In this document: positions 44,644 to 52,391 of the stretch, one piece after another
Layout of the letters: the number at the start of each line of letters is the position of its first letter
Position numbering within the stretch: position 1 is the stretch's first letter
Origin: Alphaproteobacteria bacterium
GTDB taxonomy: Bacteria > Pseudomonadota > Alphaproteobacteria > JAUHZC01
Assembly: GCA_030425805.1 (NCBI GenBank)
Contig: JAUHZC010000002.1
Coordinates: 84,448-148,447, forward strand
Reading direction: 5' to 3'
Length of the DNA stretch: 64,000 bases
Notes under the pieces: model-generated
Database searches by the model: none
The model's input: only the letters and a program-made list of their open reading frames with translations
What the model was told of the DNA's origin: nothing
Made by a program: the position numbers and the translations under genes

Positions 44644-46017
44644 ATGCTACGGATTATTATTTGTGGAGCAGGACATGTCGGCGTCAGTCTTGCGCGCTAC
44701 TTGACGTACTATGATACGCACCTCACAGTGGTTGATGAGGATCCTGATCTTATCAAACATATCAGCAATACACTTGATGTCCGTGGCATTTCTGGCTTTC
44801 CCTCTCACCCTGAGGTTTTAGATCGCGCAGGAGCCCGCCAAGCTGACATGGTAATCTCAGTAACCCAAATGGACGAGATTAACATGATTGCTTGTGAAGT
44901 TGCCCATGCCCTTTTCAATGTTCCCACAAAAATTGCCCAAATTCGGGGGCGCACCTATTTGAATCCCAAGTATGATTCTATGTTCCGGGAAGATAATCTG
45001 AGCATCGATCATGCCCTATGCCCAGAAGTGGATACGGCAAGCTCTATCAGCAATAGCCTGACGATTCCTGGCGTCAATCGTATTCTGCCCCTCTCTACGT
45101 CAGGCGTAAAGGTTGTCAGTATATCTCTAACCGCCCAGACAGAAGCCTGTCATACAGATGTGGAGCACCTCCCTAGCCTCTGTCCAGAAGCACAGTTCTC
45201 AGTTCCTCTCCTGATTCGTGGCCAGTCCCCCATGATCCCTCGACATGAGACTGTCCTTTTGCCAGGAGATGAAATCATCCTGATTTGTGCCGATGAGGAT
45301 TTAGAAAAAGTGATCCCGCTGTTTTCAAAGCATACCTCTCCCCCTGAAAACGTCCTGATCGCAGGTGGTGGACATATTGGCAGCTGCATCGCCCATAACA
45401 TCCAAAATGATAAATCTCTTGGGGTAAAGCGGCTCACCATTATCGAAAATGATTCTCACCAAGCTCTAGACCTAGCGGAATATATCCCGAACACAACCGT
45501 GATTTGTGGCAGCGCTCTGGACCGGGAAATCTTGGAAGAAGCAGGAATTGAGTCTACAGATCTTGCTGTGACTGTCACCAACGATGACAAAACAAATGTC
45601 CTCTCCGCGCTCCTCAGTAAAAACCAAGGCGCAAAACGGAGTGTTTCTTTGGTGAATGATCGCTCCTACAGCCCTCTTGTAACCTCTCTTGGGATTGATG
45701 GGATTATCAACCCCCGAGCCATTACAGCTTCCCAGGTTCTCCATAAGGTTCATGGAGATTGGATGGAAAAAACCTATACCTTCAAAGAGGGTTTTGGGGA
45801 GTTGATGGAAATCAAGCTCCAGGCTGGTTCTCCTCTTATTGGAAAAACACCTGATGATCTCTACAAAAAAGACCTTCTCTTTTGTGGAGGCATTGTGCGA
45901 GATGATGCTTTGATTCTTCGCAACACAGAAGTTTTTCTTGAAGAAGATACGCTTCTTATTGCAACACACATTAGTGAAATTTCTGAACTCAAATCACTTG
46001 TTGTGCCAACACCATGA
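44644..46017 (+). CDS. trkA: Trk potassium uptake system protein TrkA
   Basis: Peripheral cytoplasmic regulator of 457 residues, normal length. Two RCK_N Rossmann domains are visible: GAGHVGVSLARYL at the N-terminus and GGGHIGSCIAHNIQ at about 238-251, each followed by an acidic end of the second strand (VVDEDPDL, IIENDSHQ). Each is followed by a TrkA_C domain. It gates the TrkH potassium channel with NAD(H)/ATP. No trkH gene is in the window. ntrYX-trkA is a standard alphaproteobacterial order, here without hfq afterwards; instead an L,D-transpeptidase gene overlaps by 4 bp. Confidence 0.95.
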   Translation: MLRIIICGAGHVGVSLARYLTYYDTHLTVVDEDPDLIKHISNTLDVRGISGFPSHPEVLDRAGARQADMVISVTQMDEINMIACEVAHALFNVPTKIAQIRGRTYLNPKYDSMFREDNLSIDHALCPEVDTASSISNSLTIPGVNRILPLSTSGVKVVSISLTAQTEACHTDVEHLPSLCPEAQFSVPLLIRGQSPMIPRHETVLLPGDEIILICADEDLEKVIPLFSKHTSPPENVLIAGGGHIGSCIAHNIQNDKSLGVKRLTIIENDSHQALDLAEYIPNTTVICGSALDREILEEAGIESTDLAVTVTNDDKTNVLSALLSKNQGAKRSVSLVNDRSYSPLVTSLGIDGIINPRAITASQVLHKVHGDWMEKTYTFKEGFGELMEIKLQAGSPLIGKTPDDLYKKDLLFCGGIVRDDALILRNTEVFLEEDTLLIATHISEISELKSLVVPTP

Positions 46018-46520
46018 ATCGTATTCTATTTCATCTCCCCACAAAAAAAGGCCATATCGGGGTATACAGCTTTTCTTTTCACCATGGGAAAGAAGGCTAC
46101 ATTTCTGAGGACAAACATGTCGAAGGAGACATGAAAACCCCTCTTGGGATTTTTCATCCCCTCCAAGTTTTTTACCGCCCGGATCGCCTCACGCCTCCTC
46201 AAACAAAAATGCCTTTGTGGGCGCTTTCTCCTCAGGATGGATGGTGTGATGATCCGCACAGCCCTGAATACAATCGGGCAGTTCACCTTCCCAGTCCCTA
46301 TGGCCACGAGAAAATGTGGCTGGATACCTCTCTCTATGATCTTGGAATTGTGATCGACCACAACACTTCCCCTCCAATCCCGGGGAAAGGAAGCGCCATT
46401 TTCATCCACATTGCTTCTCCTAAAGGCTATACCGCGGGCTGTCTTGGACTCCAGGAAAAGGATCTCCGCCAGCTCTGCAAAGCCCTAACGCCTGAAACTG
46501 AGTTGGTGTTTGGGGAGTGA
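46014..46520 (+). CDS. L,D-transpeptidase-family (YkuD-like) protein
   Basis: Protein of 168 residues with no signal peptide, typical of a subgroup of small YkuD-like proteins in Alphaproteobacteria. The core reads GDMKTPLGIFHPLQVFYRPD, the early substrate loop, and then IFIHIASPKGYTAGCLGLQE, where His of IHIA and Cys of TAGC would be the catalytic pair. The standard motif is SHGC; here it is TAGC, as in the variant group. It would form or edit 3-3 crosslinks in peptidoglycan if exported, but the route of export is unclear. It is the last gene of the dusB operon. Confidence 0.82.
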   Translation: MNRILFHLPTKKGHIGVYSFSFHHGKEGYISEDKHVEGDMKTPLGIFHPLQVFYRPDRLTPPQTKMPLWALSPQDGWCDDPHSPEYNRAVHLPSPYGHEKMWLDTSLYDLGIVIDHNTSPPIPGKGSAIFIHIASPKGYTAGCLGLQEKDLRQLCKALTPETELVFGE

Positions 46521-46531
46521 ATTCTCTAACA

Positions 46532-46966
46532 CTATAATAGCTTCCCCATGTCCGTATCTTCAGGGCTGCCTTCATACCCATCGGGGTCATTAAAGGGCAT
46601 AGCAACGTAGTTAAGTCGCTCATAAAACCCTAAAGCTGAAGGAGAGCTCTCTGTATGGATGCTTTTGTAGTCCTGCTGAGCCAGCCATTCTTCAATAAGC
46701 TCTACAAATTCTTTCCCATAGTTTTTGCCGCGATAAGCCTCATCAATAACAATAATGCGTATCGCAGCTCTTGCCTCGGGCCAGAGTTGAATGTGAGCAT
46801 AGCCAACAATTTCAGCCTCTTTGTGTAGGATGAAGTGTTTGTGACCCTCATGCTCAAAAGTCCAGGTATAAGGATCGTCAATCTTATGAGGTTTAAAAAA
46901 GTATCTGTTCCGAAACTCTCTAACGGCATCCCACTCTTTATCAGTATGTGCAGTAACGATTTTCAC
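46532..46966 (-). CDS. GNAT-family N-acetyltransferase
   Basis: Protein of 144 residues. The acetyl-CoA site is in IIVIDEAYRGKNYGKEFVEL, where RGKNYG is the variant of the Q/RxxGxG/A motif. The strand before it (KEAEIVGYAHIQLWP) and the end SALGFYERLNYVAMP (with the conserved Tyr) complete the fold. The substrate cannot be deduced. It is convergent with the L,D-transpeptidase gene (11 bp apart) and borders the repeat-bracketed HTH/Fic cassette. Confidence 0.88.
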   Translation of the reverse strand: MKIVTAHTDKEWDAVREFRNRYFFKPHKIDDPYTWTFEHEGHKHFILHKEAEIVGYAHIQLWPEARAAIRIIVIDEAYRGKNYGKEFVELIEEWLAQQDYKSIHTESSPSALGFYERLNYVAMPFNDPDGYEGSPEDTDMGKLL

Positions 46967-47020
46967 CTTTAACCCCTCTTCTTTCTGAAAGTACGAGGAG
47001 GATATTTCAATGAAGATCTT

Positions 47021-47073
47021 TTGCCAAGGCTTAAGAAGATACTCTCACACCCTCTTGCCAAAGCCATAAATTT
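47021..47073 (+). repeat. 53-bp direct repeat, left copy
   Basis: This sequence matches 48254-48306 at 49 of 53 positions in the same orientation; the four differences are all transitions and lie in one 6-bp patch. Each copy holds two related 9-10-bp subunits, TTGCCAAGG and TTGCCAAAG. The two copies enclose the HTH/Fic genes, offset 1233 bp. Confidence 0.92.
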
Positions 47074-47134
47074 TTACATCTCATCAAAATTATAATTTAA
47101 AGCTTATTAAATATTGTATTTTCATAGGTTTTAG

Positions 47135-47160
47135 CTTATTATAATATATATTAACATAAG
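47135..47160. promoter_or_regulatory. Putative operator of the HTH/Fic operon
   Basis: A 26-bp AT-rich imperfect palindrome with ends CTTAT / ATAAG lies 14 bp before the ATG at 47175. It contains a perfect -10 box TATAAT at 47140-47145. A second copy of AGCTTATTA occurs at 47101-47109 and 47133-47141. A repressor binding here would cover the promoter, so autorepression by the HTH protein is likely. Inference from position and symmetry only. Confidence 0.5.
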
Positions 47161-47174
47161 TTATAGGTTTCGTT

Positions 47175-47627
47175 ATGAGCATGACAGCGCGTAGGAAAAT
47201 TATGGAGAAAGTGAGGGCATTCGTAGGTAGCCCTCAGGAAATTCCTCATAAAGGATGGATCCGTGCGCTGAGGGAATCCCTCGGCATGACAACAACACAG
47301 CTTGCAAAAAGAATTGGCATTTCTCAACCCGCCCTTGTACAGCATGAGAAAAGAGAAGCCTCAGGTTCAATAACAATACAGACGCTTAGGAAAGTTGCTG
47401 CAGCCTTGAATTGCAAACTTGTCTATCACTTTGTCCCAAATGAAGACCTTGAGGCTTATCTTGAACGCAACGCTAAGGAAAAGGCCATACAAATTTTAAA
47501 AAAGATTGAGCACTCAATGGCTCTAGAAAATCAATCGATTTCTAAAGAAGAATCTCAACACCAGCTGGAGGAGCTCATTCGAGAATTAAAAGAGAGTCCC
47601 AAAAAAATATGGGAAAAGGATGACTGA
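47175..47627 (+). CDS. Mobile mystery protein A (XRE-type HTH regulator/antitoxin)
   Basis: Protein of 150 residues. An N-terminal helix (ARRKIMEKVRAFV) and the block IPHKGWIRALRESLGMTTTQ lead into an XRE helix-turn-helix (TTQLAKRIGISQPALVQHEK, then GSITIQTLRKVAAALNCKLV and YHFVP). This pattern is the TIGR 'mobile mystery protein A' family. Residues 95-150 are a charged helical extension rich in Glu and Lys, longer than I expect for the family. It overlaps the Fic gene by 8 bp. It most likely represses the operon and restrains the Fic partner. An ATAGG ribosome site and an AT-rich palindrome precede it. Confidence 0.88.
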   Translation: MSMTARRKIMEKVRAFVGSPQEIPHKGWIRALRESLGMTTTQLAKRIGISQPALVQHEKREASGSITIQTLRKVAAALNCKLVYHFVPNEDLEAYLERNAKEKAIQILKKIEHSMALENQSISKEESQHQLEELIRELKESPKKIWEKDD

Positions 47628-48207
47628 ATTTTTTCAAGTCGATTCGGATGCAACGCCTCTTCAGCCTGAGGAAATTGAAGATCTGAAGCTCTCCTACATT
47701 TCAACAAGAGATGAGCTTAATGCTGCAGAACAAGCAAACATCCTAAAGGGGTTGAAATGGGCGCATACCTCTAAGGTACCTCTCCTTTCTGAAAAATTTC
47801 TTAAGCAGCTGCATAAGAAAATGTTCTCTGATGTTTGGAAATGGGCAGGTTCCTACCGAAAAACAGCCCGCAACATTGGTGTGGAGGCATATCTGATACC
47901 AACTTCAATATCTCAGTGTCTAGATGATACCCAATTCTGGATTAGCAACGAGACCTTTTCAAAGAAAGAGATCATTGCAAGATTTCATCATCAACTTGTC
48001 TATATTCATCCCTATCCAAATGGAAATGGGCGTTTTGCACGATTAGCTGCAGACCTTCTATCAAAAAAGCTTGTAGTCAATAAGCCCACCTGGGGAGGCA
48101 GTAATCTTGCCAAAGCAACAGATATAAGGAAGCAATATATCCATACCCTACGGGTGGCTGATCAGCATGATATGAACCCTTTAATAACCTTCATGTGGCA
48201 ATTTTGA
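47620..48207 (+). CDS. Mobile mystery protein B (Fic-domain protein)
   Basis: Protein of 195 residues with a Fic domain. The catalytic motif HPYPNGNGR is at 130-138 with the catalytic His130. The usual fifth residue is Asp or Glu, which binds magnesium; here it is Asn, a change I recall from this family. Other family blocks are LKQLHKKMFSDVWKWAGSYR (flap-side helix) and PTWGGSNLAKATDIRKQYI. Fic proteins usually transfer AMP or another phospho-group to target hydroxyls; with Asn the chemistry may differ. It is coupled to the HTH gene and flanked by direct repeats. The likely role is the toxin of a mobile toxin-antitoxin pair. Confidence 0.9.
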   Translation: MTEFFQVDSDATPLQPEEIEDLKLSYISTRDELNAAEQANILKGLKWAHTSKVPLLSEKFLKQLHKKMFSDVWKWAGSYRKTARNIGVEAYLIPTSISQCLDDTQFWISNETFSKKEIIARFHHQLVYIHPYPNGNGRFARLAADLLSKKLVVNKPTWGGSNLAKATDIRKQYIHTLRVADQHDMNPLITFMWQF

Positions 48208-48253
48208 GATTTTTTAAAAGTGTCCATAAAGGGGTGGAGTCCTCCCTCCCACT

Positions 48254-48306
48254 TTGCCAAGGCTTAAGAAGATGTTTTTACACCCTCTTGCCAAAGCCAT
48301 AAATTT
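48254..48306 (+). repeat. 53-bp direct repeat, right copy
   Basis: Partner of 47021-47073. It lies 46 bp after the Fic stop and 25 bp before xseB. Both repeats lie outside the coding frames. Confidence 0.92.
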
Positions 48307-48331
48307 CTGAGATCTTTGAGGAAATCAAAAG

Positions 48332-48589
48332 GTGAAACCCATGGAACCAAATGCACTTCCCAAGCTTGAGGGTCCTCTACCTGAAAAATTTGAAGACGCC
48401 CTTGAGGAACTCTCTCAAATTGTTCGCTCCCTTGAATCTGGTCAAGTTCCCCTCGAAGAAAGCATTAAGGCTTATGAACGCGGGATGGCTTTGAAGAAGG
48501 TCTGTGAAGATCGCCTTAAGAACGCACAAATGCGGGTGCAAAAGCTTGTAGAGGGAGAAAATGGCGATATGGAAGCTACCCCTCTTTAA
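48332..48589 (+). CDS. xseB: Exodeoxyribonuclease VII small subunit
   Basis: Protein of 85 residues (start at 48332 or 48341). The XseB core reads FEDALEELSQIVRSLESGQV followed by PLEESIKAYERGMALKKVCE, a helical hairpin that binds XseA. No xseA is nearby. In many bacteria ispA and dxs follow; here yggT and folD follow. The left 53-bp-repeat cassette ends just upstream, so the cassette may have inserted at the promoter side of this unit. Confidence 0.93.
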   Translation: MKPMEPNALPKLEGPLPEKFEDALEELSQIVRSLESGQVPLEESIKAYERGMALKKVCEDRLKNAQMRVQKLVEGENGDMEATPL

Positions 48590-48639
48590 AAAACCATAAA
48601 AACCACTTACACTAAACAATAGAAAGTTTCAGGTCCCAA

Positions 48640-48942
48640 ATGAGCAATGTCATTCTCATTCCCCTTTTAAATCTCCTCGTCACTGTGATGGGCATTGTGC
48701 AATTCTTTGTAATCCTCCGGATTATCATGAGCTGGTTGGTTGCCTTCGGCATCGTTAATGCCTATGGACAGGTTTCCAGCATGATCAATGAATTCTCCTT
48801 TCGCCTGACGGAGCCTTTGATTGGACCCTTTCGGCGGATCCTCCCTAATATTGAAGGGATTGATCTCAGTCCTTTAGCCTTGCTTTTGGCCATTCATTTC
48901 CTTAGAGATATGATAGAGAATTTGATTTTACAGCTTCATTAA
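48640..48942 (+). CDS. YggT family membrane protein
   Basis: Protein of 100 residues with two membrane segments (about 5-30 and 70-95). The block FRLTEPLIGPFRRILPNIEG is the YggT signature (xEPxLxPxRRxxP). It is related to plant and cyanobacterial CCB3/YlmG proteins placed in cell-division or turgor contexts. It overlaps folD by one base (TAATG), so the two are coupled. Confidence 0.92.
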   Translation: MSNVILIPLLNLLVTVMGIVQFFVILRIIMSWLVAFGIVNAYGQVSSMINEFSFRLTEPLIGPFRRILPNIEGIDLSPLALLLAIHFLRDMIENLILQLH

Positions 48943-49784
48943 TGTCAGCCACCCTTATCAATGGAAAAACGCTCGCGGCGAATATCGCTCATACCTTGCG
49001 TGAGACGATCAAGAAGACACCTGGTCATCCCACCTTGTGCGCGATCCAAGTTGGAGAAGACCCCGCCTCCCAAGTCTACCTAAGGGCGAAAGCCAAGGCC
49101 TCAGAAAAGGTCGGTATCCAATTTTGCCGGGTTTCCCTGAAAGCTGATGTTGATCTCTCAGAGATTCTCTTTCAAATCCAAGAACTGAATAAAGACCCGA
49201 AAGTTCACGGCATCATTGTTCAGCTTCCTCTACCAGATCCTGCTATGGTCCCTGCAGTGATTCAGGCCATTGCTCCTGAAAAAGACGTGGATGGCCTCCA
49301 CCCTCTGAATCAAGGACGTCTCTTTTCTGGGGATTACAGCGGGATGATTCCTTGCACACCACTTGGTTGCCTTGAATTGATTCAATCTGTAGAACCTCAT
49401 CTTTCTGGAAAGCACGCTGTCGTCGTTGGTCGCTCAGTCCTGGTCGGACGCCCCATGACACAGCTTCTTTTAGCGCAAGACTGTACAGTCACCCATTGCC
49501 ATGGCAAAACAGTAGATCTTGCCGCCCATACCCGCCAAGCTGATATTCTTGTGAGTGCTGTTGGAAAACAAGGTCTGATTACAGCTGACATGGTAAAGCC
49601 TGGTGCAACTGTTATTGATGTTGGCATTACCCGGGGAGAAACCCAGGTCATTGGAGACGTCCACCCAGATGTGGTCCAGGTTGCCAAGGCCCTCACCCCC
49701 GTTCCCGGAGGTGTGGGTCCTATGACTGTCATTGGGCTCATGGAAAACACTGTCCGAGCCTGGCAAGTTCAAACAAGGGCGTAG
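48942..49784 (+). CDS. folD: Bifunctional methylenetetrahydrofolate dehydrogenase/cyclohydrolase
   Basis: Protein of 280 residues, normal length. It links 5,10-methylene- and 10-formyl-tetrahydrofolate, feeding purine and formyl-methionine synthesis. The catalytic block VGEDPASQVYLRAKAKASEK contains Tyr and Lys of the YxxxK motif. The second signature GIIVQLPLPDPAM and the NADP-site HAVVVGRSVLVGRPMTQLLL follow. The C-terminal PGGVGPMTVIGLMENT is standard. Its last 16 bp overlap the convergent brnQ gene. Confidence 0.97.
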   Translation: MSATLINGKTLAANIAHTLRETIKKTPGHPTLCAIQVGEDPASQVYLRAKAKASEKVGIQFCRVSLKADVDLSEILFQIQELNKDPKVHGIIVQLPLPDPAMVPAVIQAIAPEKDVDGLHPLNQGRLFSGDYSGMIPCTPLGCLELIQSVEPHLSGKHAVVVGRSVLVGRPMTQLLLAQDCTVTHCHGKTVDLAAHTRQADILVSAVGKQGLITADMVKPGATVIDVGITRGETQVIGDVHPDVVQVAKALTPVPGGVGPMTVIGLMENTVRAWQVQTRA

Positions 49785-50863
49785 CCTTTTCCCCTTATTT
49801 GACTCTGAACCAACCGATATCCCGTCAAAATGATGAGTCCTGGGTAAAGAATTTCAAGGATCGGCGCAAGGAACCTGGAAATCCCTTGAAAATCTAGCGT
49901 TGAGAAACAAAATGAAATTGCCAACGTCCCCAGAAAACACCATCGAAAAGGGAGCTTCAGCTGGCTCTGGATAAACTCTGCAAAAAGAAAAGCCAACACT
50001 GAGGCCGTTGTGAGGCAGGCCAAAGAGACTGCCAAGCAAAGGAGGCTTTTGCTATAGGGACCAAGTGCATGAGCCGCAATAATACCGAGAAAATGTTGTG
50101 GCGCCGCCCCTTCTAAAAGCGGTGCGTAAGCTGCCCCCAGGTATACAAAACTTGTATACACTCCGATAAAAAGGCAAAGTGCAAGAAGCAGACTCCCCCC
50201 AAGAACAAACTGCTGTTCTTTTTTGGGGATCGCTTGACTTTGCAAATAGTCATAAATCACTTTTGCAAAAAAGAAAGCCGCCAGAAGATCCATTGTCTCA
50301 TATCCCACCTTAAATCCTGTCCACAAAGAGACATGAGATGGTGTCGTCATTTGCATAGGCGGCTGTGCTTTATAGAGCCCTGCAAAAATAATGCAGAAAA
50401 TCCCAATCAACAATCCAGGCGTCAGATACTTCCCAATTGCCACCATCAAGGTCTCTCGCCGCAAAGCCAGGAAATAAATCAGAATGCAGGCACATAAACT
50501 AAAGGCCATTATCGGAAGTTCGATGCCGAAATTCAAAAAGCTTCCATAAGACACTGTAATACACCGTGGCACCACTCCAAAAGGCCCTAAAAGACTGAGG
50601 AGTAGAAAAGACAATGCAATTGAGAGACGCCTTCCGAAAACATCAAAAAAGTCTCCTTTAAAAAGAAGAACGCTCAGTACGCCTAAAAAAGGCAGAAAAA
50701 CACCGGCAAGAATGACACCAAGGCTGGCCCAGGGAAACCCTGAGAGACTTTGTGTTCCCACAACTAAGGGAAACACAAGGTTTCCCGAGCCAAAAAACAT
50801 TGCAAAAATGGCGAATCCAATCTTGAGGGTTTGCCCAATATGATAAGAAAAAATAGGTTTCAT
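49769..50863 (-). CDS. brnQ: Branched-chain amino acid:cation symporter BrnQ
   Basis: Membrane protein of 364 residues with about ten hydrophobic segments. The start LKIGFAIFAMFFGSGNLVFPLVVG is the BrnQ/LIVCS opening. Later LLGPFGVVPRCITVSYGSFL and VGYETMDLLAAFFFAKVIYD are family blocks. It imports Leu, Ile and Val with Na+ or H+. It is about 60 residues shorter than typical BrnQ, mostly at the C-terminus. Amino-acid import fits a lineage that relies on its surroundings. It ends inside the folD 3' end. Confidence 0.9.
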   Translation of the reverse strand: MKPIFSYHIGQTLKIGFAIFAMFFGSGNLVFPLVVGTQSLSGFPWASLGVILAGVFLPFLGVLSVLLFKGDFFDVFGRRLSIALSFLLLSLLGPFGVVPRCITVSYGSFLNFGIELPIMAFSLCACILIYFLALRRETLMVAIGKYLTPGLLIGIFCIIFAGLYKAQPPMQMTTPSHVSLWTGFKVGYETMDLLAAFFFAKVIYDYLQSQAIPKKEQQFVLGGSLLLALCLFIGVYTSFVYLGAAYAPLLEGAAPQHFLGIIAAHALGPYSKSLLCLAVSLACLTTASVLAFLFAEFIQSQLKLPFRWCFLGTLAISFCFSTLDFQGISRFLAPILEILYPGLIILTGYRLVQSQIRGKGYALV

Positions 50864-50928
50864 CGTCCGTATCCATTACGAAATAAAAATTAAAATAGAA
50901 ATATAAAATGAGGGGAAAAAAGGCGTAG

Positions 50929-50944
50929 GTCGGCGTTAGCCGAC
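50929..50944. repeat. GC-rich palindrome in the brnQ-corC gap
   Basis: GTCGGCGTTAGCCGAC is followed by the GC-rich run GACGCGGACGACGACGGAG, both sharply richer in G+C than the AT-rich sequence before them. The 211-bp gap holds no gene. It looks like another dispersed intergenic element. Confidence 0.6.
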
Positions 50945-51056
50945 GACGCGGACGACGACGGAGACAACAGGAGAGTTTGAAAGGATGAAGTGTTGTCGAT
51001 CCATAATGAAACTCACCTTAACGGATTTTAGTCTTTTCTCCAAGGAGATTATGCAA

Positions 51057-51071
51057 CCCCCTTTCAGGGGG
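51057..51071 (-). terminator. Possible weak terminator of the corC-like gene
   Basis: CCCCC-TTTCA-GGGGG forms a short perfect hairpin 3 bp after the stop codon on the minus strand. There is no T-run after it, so it may be an attenuating hairpin or an mRNA-stabilising end rather than a true intrinsic terminator. Confidence 0.35.
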
Positions 51072-51074
51072 CCA

Positions 51075-52370
51075 TTACGACTGTGGGGATTTCTCAGTAA
51101 TTTTCAGGAGGGTGATCTGATTTCCCACACGGCGCAGGACCTCAATTTCAAGGTTATGGATCACAAAAATTTGACCCATCTCAGGGATAGTCATGGTCTC
51201 CTCAAGAACTAGCCCGGCAAGGGTACTGGCTTCCTCATCAGGAAGTTCCCACTCAAAACGACGATTCAGATCACGGATCGTGACCTTACCATCGACCATG
51301 ATCTCGCCCTTTTTGTTCACAAAGATATTGGACTCATCCTGGTCTGTCTCATCTGTAATATCACCCACAATCTCTTCGAGGATATCTTCCAGAGTGAGCA
51401 AGCCCTGAATATCGCCGTATTCATCTACCACAAGAGCAACGTGTTCTCCGCGCTTTCTAAAAGCATGCATCTGACTCAGCAGCGTCCGGGTTTCTGGCAC
51501 AAACCAGGGTTTTGAGGCCAGACCCAACACATCTATACTCTCAAGCTTGACCTTTGTTTTTGACGTCACAGCCCGAATGAAGGACTTCACATGAAGAATC
51601 CCCACGATGTTATCTTGGTTATCAATATAAATAGGAACACGCGTATAAGGGCAATCCAAGATCTGGCGTACAATCTCTGACGCAGGAAGCCCTCCATCGA
51701 CACAAAACATGTTTTTACGGTGGATCATCACTTCTTCCACAGCCACATTGCCAAGATCTAGGATACTCTGAAGCATTAACTGCTCATCCCGTGCCTCAAC
51801 CCCAGAACGACCATGGAGATCTATAATGCCCCTCAACTCTTCCACGGTATCTACAGTCTCTTGATCTGGAGATTTTTTGAGTCCAAAAAGCCGAAGGTTC
51901 ATTCGGGCATAAAAATCCATAAACCGTGTCACAGGACTTGTGATAAAGAGAACAACCCTGACCATTGGGGAAACAATCACGGCATAACTTTCTGCAAAGG
52001 TAATGGCTAAAATTTTCGGCAGAACTTCAGCATAGATCACTAAGGCCGCCGCCATCACCCCTGTAGCAATAAAAACACCGGCATCTCCAAACATCTCCAC
52101 AAAGAGGTGCGTCGCAAGAGCTGAAGCAAAAATATTAATCAATGTATTACAAAACAAGATGGAGCTAATGAGAATCGGCAACTCCTGCTTCAAAAGCAAA
52201 ACCCGAGAAGCCGCCACTGACCCCTCCTTTTCCATACGGTGCAATCGGACCTTAGATGCCGCAATGAAAGCTGTTTCTGTTCCAGAAAAAACAGCAGAAA
52301 GCAAAGTCAATCCAACCAAAGCAAGGGCCGAACCGTATTGTTCAAAAATGGAGAGAATTTGCTCTAACAT
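51075..52370 (-). CDS. HlyC/CorC (CNNM) family protein with CBS domains
   Basis: Protein of 431 residues. The DUF21/CNNM membrane domain has about four segments (1-150), starting LVGLTLLSAVFSGTETAFIAA, the family signature. A CBS pair spans about 205-330 (VMIHRKNMFCVDGGLPASEI, HVALVVDEYGDIQGLLTLED ILEEIVGDI). The C-terminal CorC_HlyC domain (345-428) is complete. Family members act in Mg/Co homeostasis; despite the name there is no good evidence for hemolysin activity. It lies 20 bp after dabA in the same direction and is probably co-transcribed with dabBA. Confidence 0.92.
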   Translation of the reverse strand: MLEQILSIFEQYGSALALVGLTLLSAVFSGTETAFIAASKVRLHRMEKEGSVAASRVLLLKQELPILISSILFCNTLINIFASALATHLFVEMFGDAGVFIATGVMAAALVIYAEVLPKILAITFAESYAVIVSPMVRVVLFITSPVTRFMDFYARMNLRLFGLKKSPDQETVDTVEELRGIIDLHGRSGVEARDEQLMLQSILDLGNVAVEEVMIHRKNMFCVDGGLPASEIVRQILDCPYTRVPIYIDNQDNIVGILHVKSFIRAVTSKTKVKLESIDVLGLASKPWFVPETRTLLSQMHAFRKRGEHVALVVDEYGDIQGLLTLEDILEEIVGDITDETDQDESNIFVNKKGEIMVDGKVTIRDLNRRFEWELPDEEASTLAGLVLEETMTIPEMGQIFVIHNLEIEVLRRVGNQITLLKITEKSPQS

Positions 52371-52391
52371 ACCACGCCATCATACCTGTAT

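Noticed and set aside
47021..48306. Insertion sequence with terminal repeats
   Set aside because: The flanking repeats are direct, not inverted, and no transposase is encoded, so it is not called an IS element.
50985..51212. A 75-codon frame upstream of and overlapping the corC-like gene
   Set aside because: Most of it is antisense to the conserved C-terminal domain of that gene; the rest has no features.
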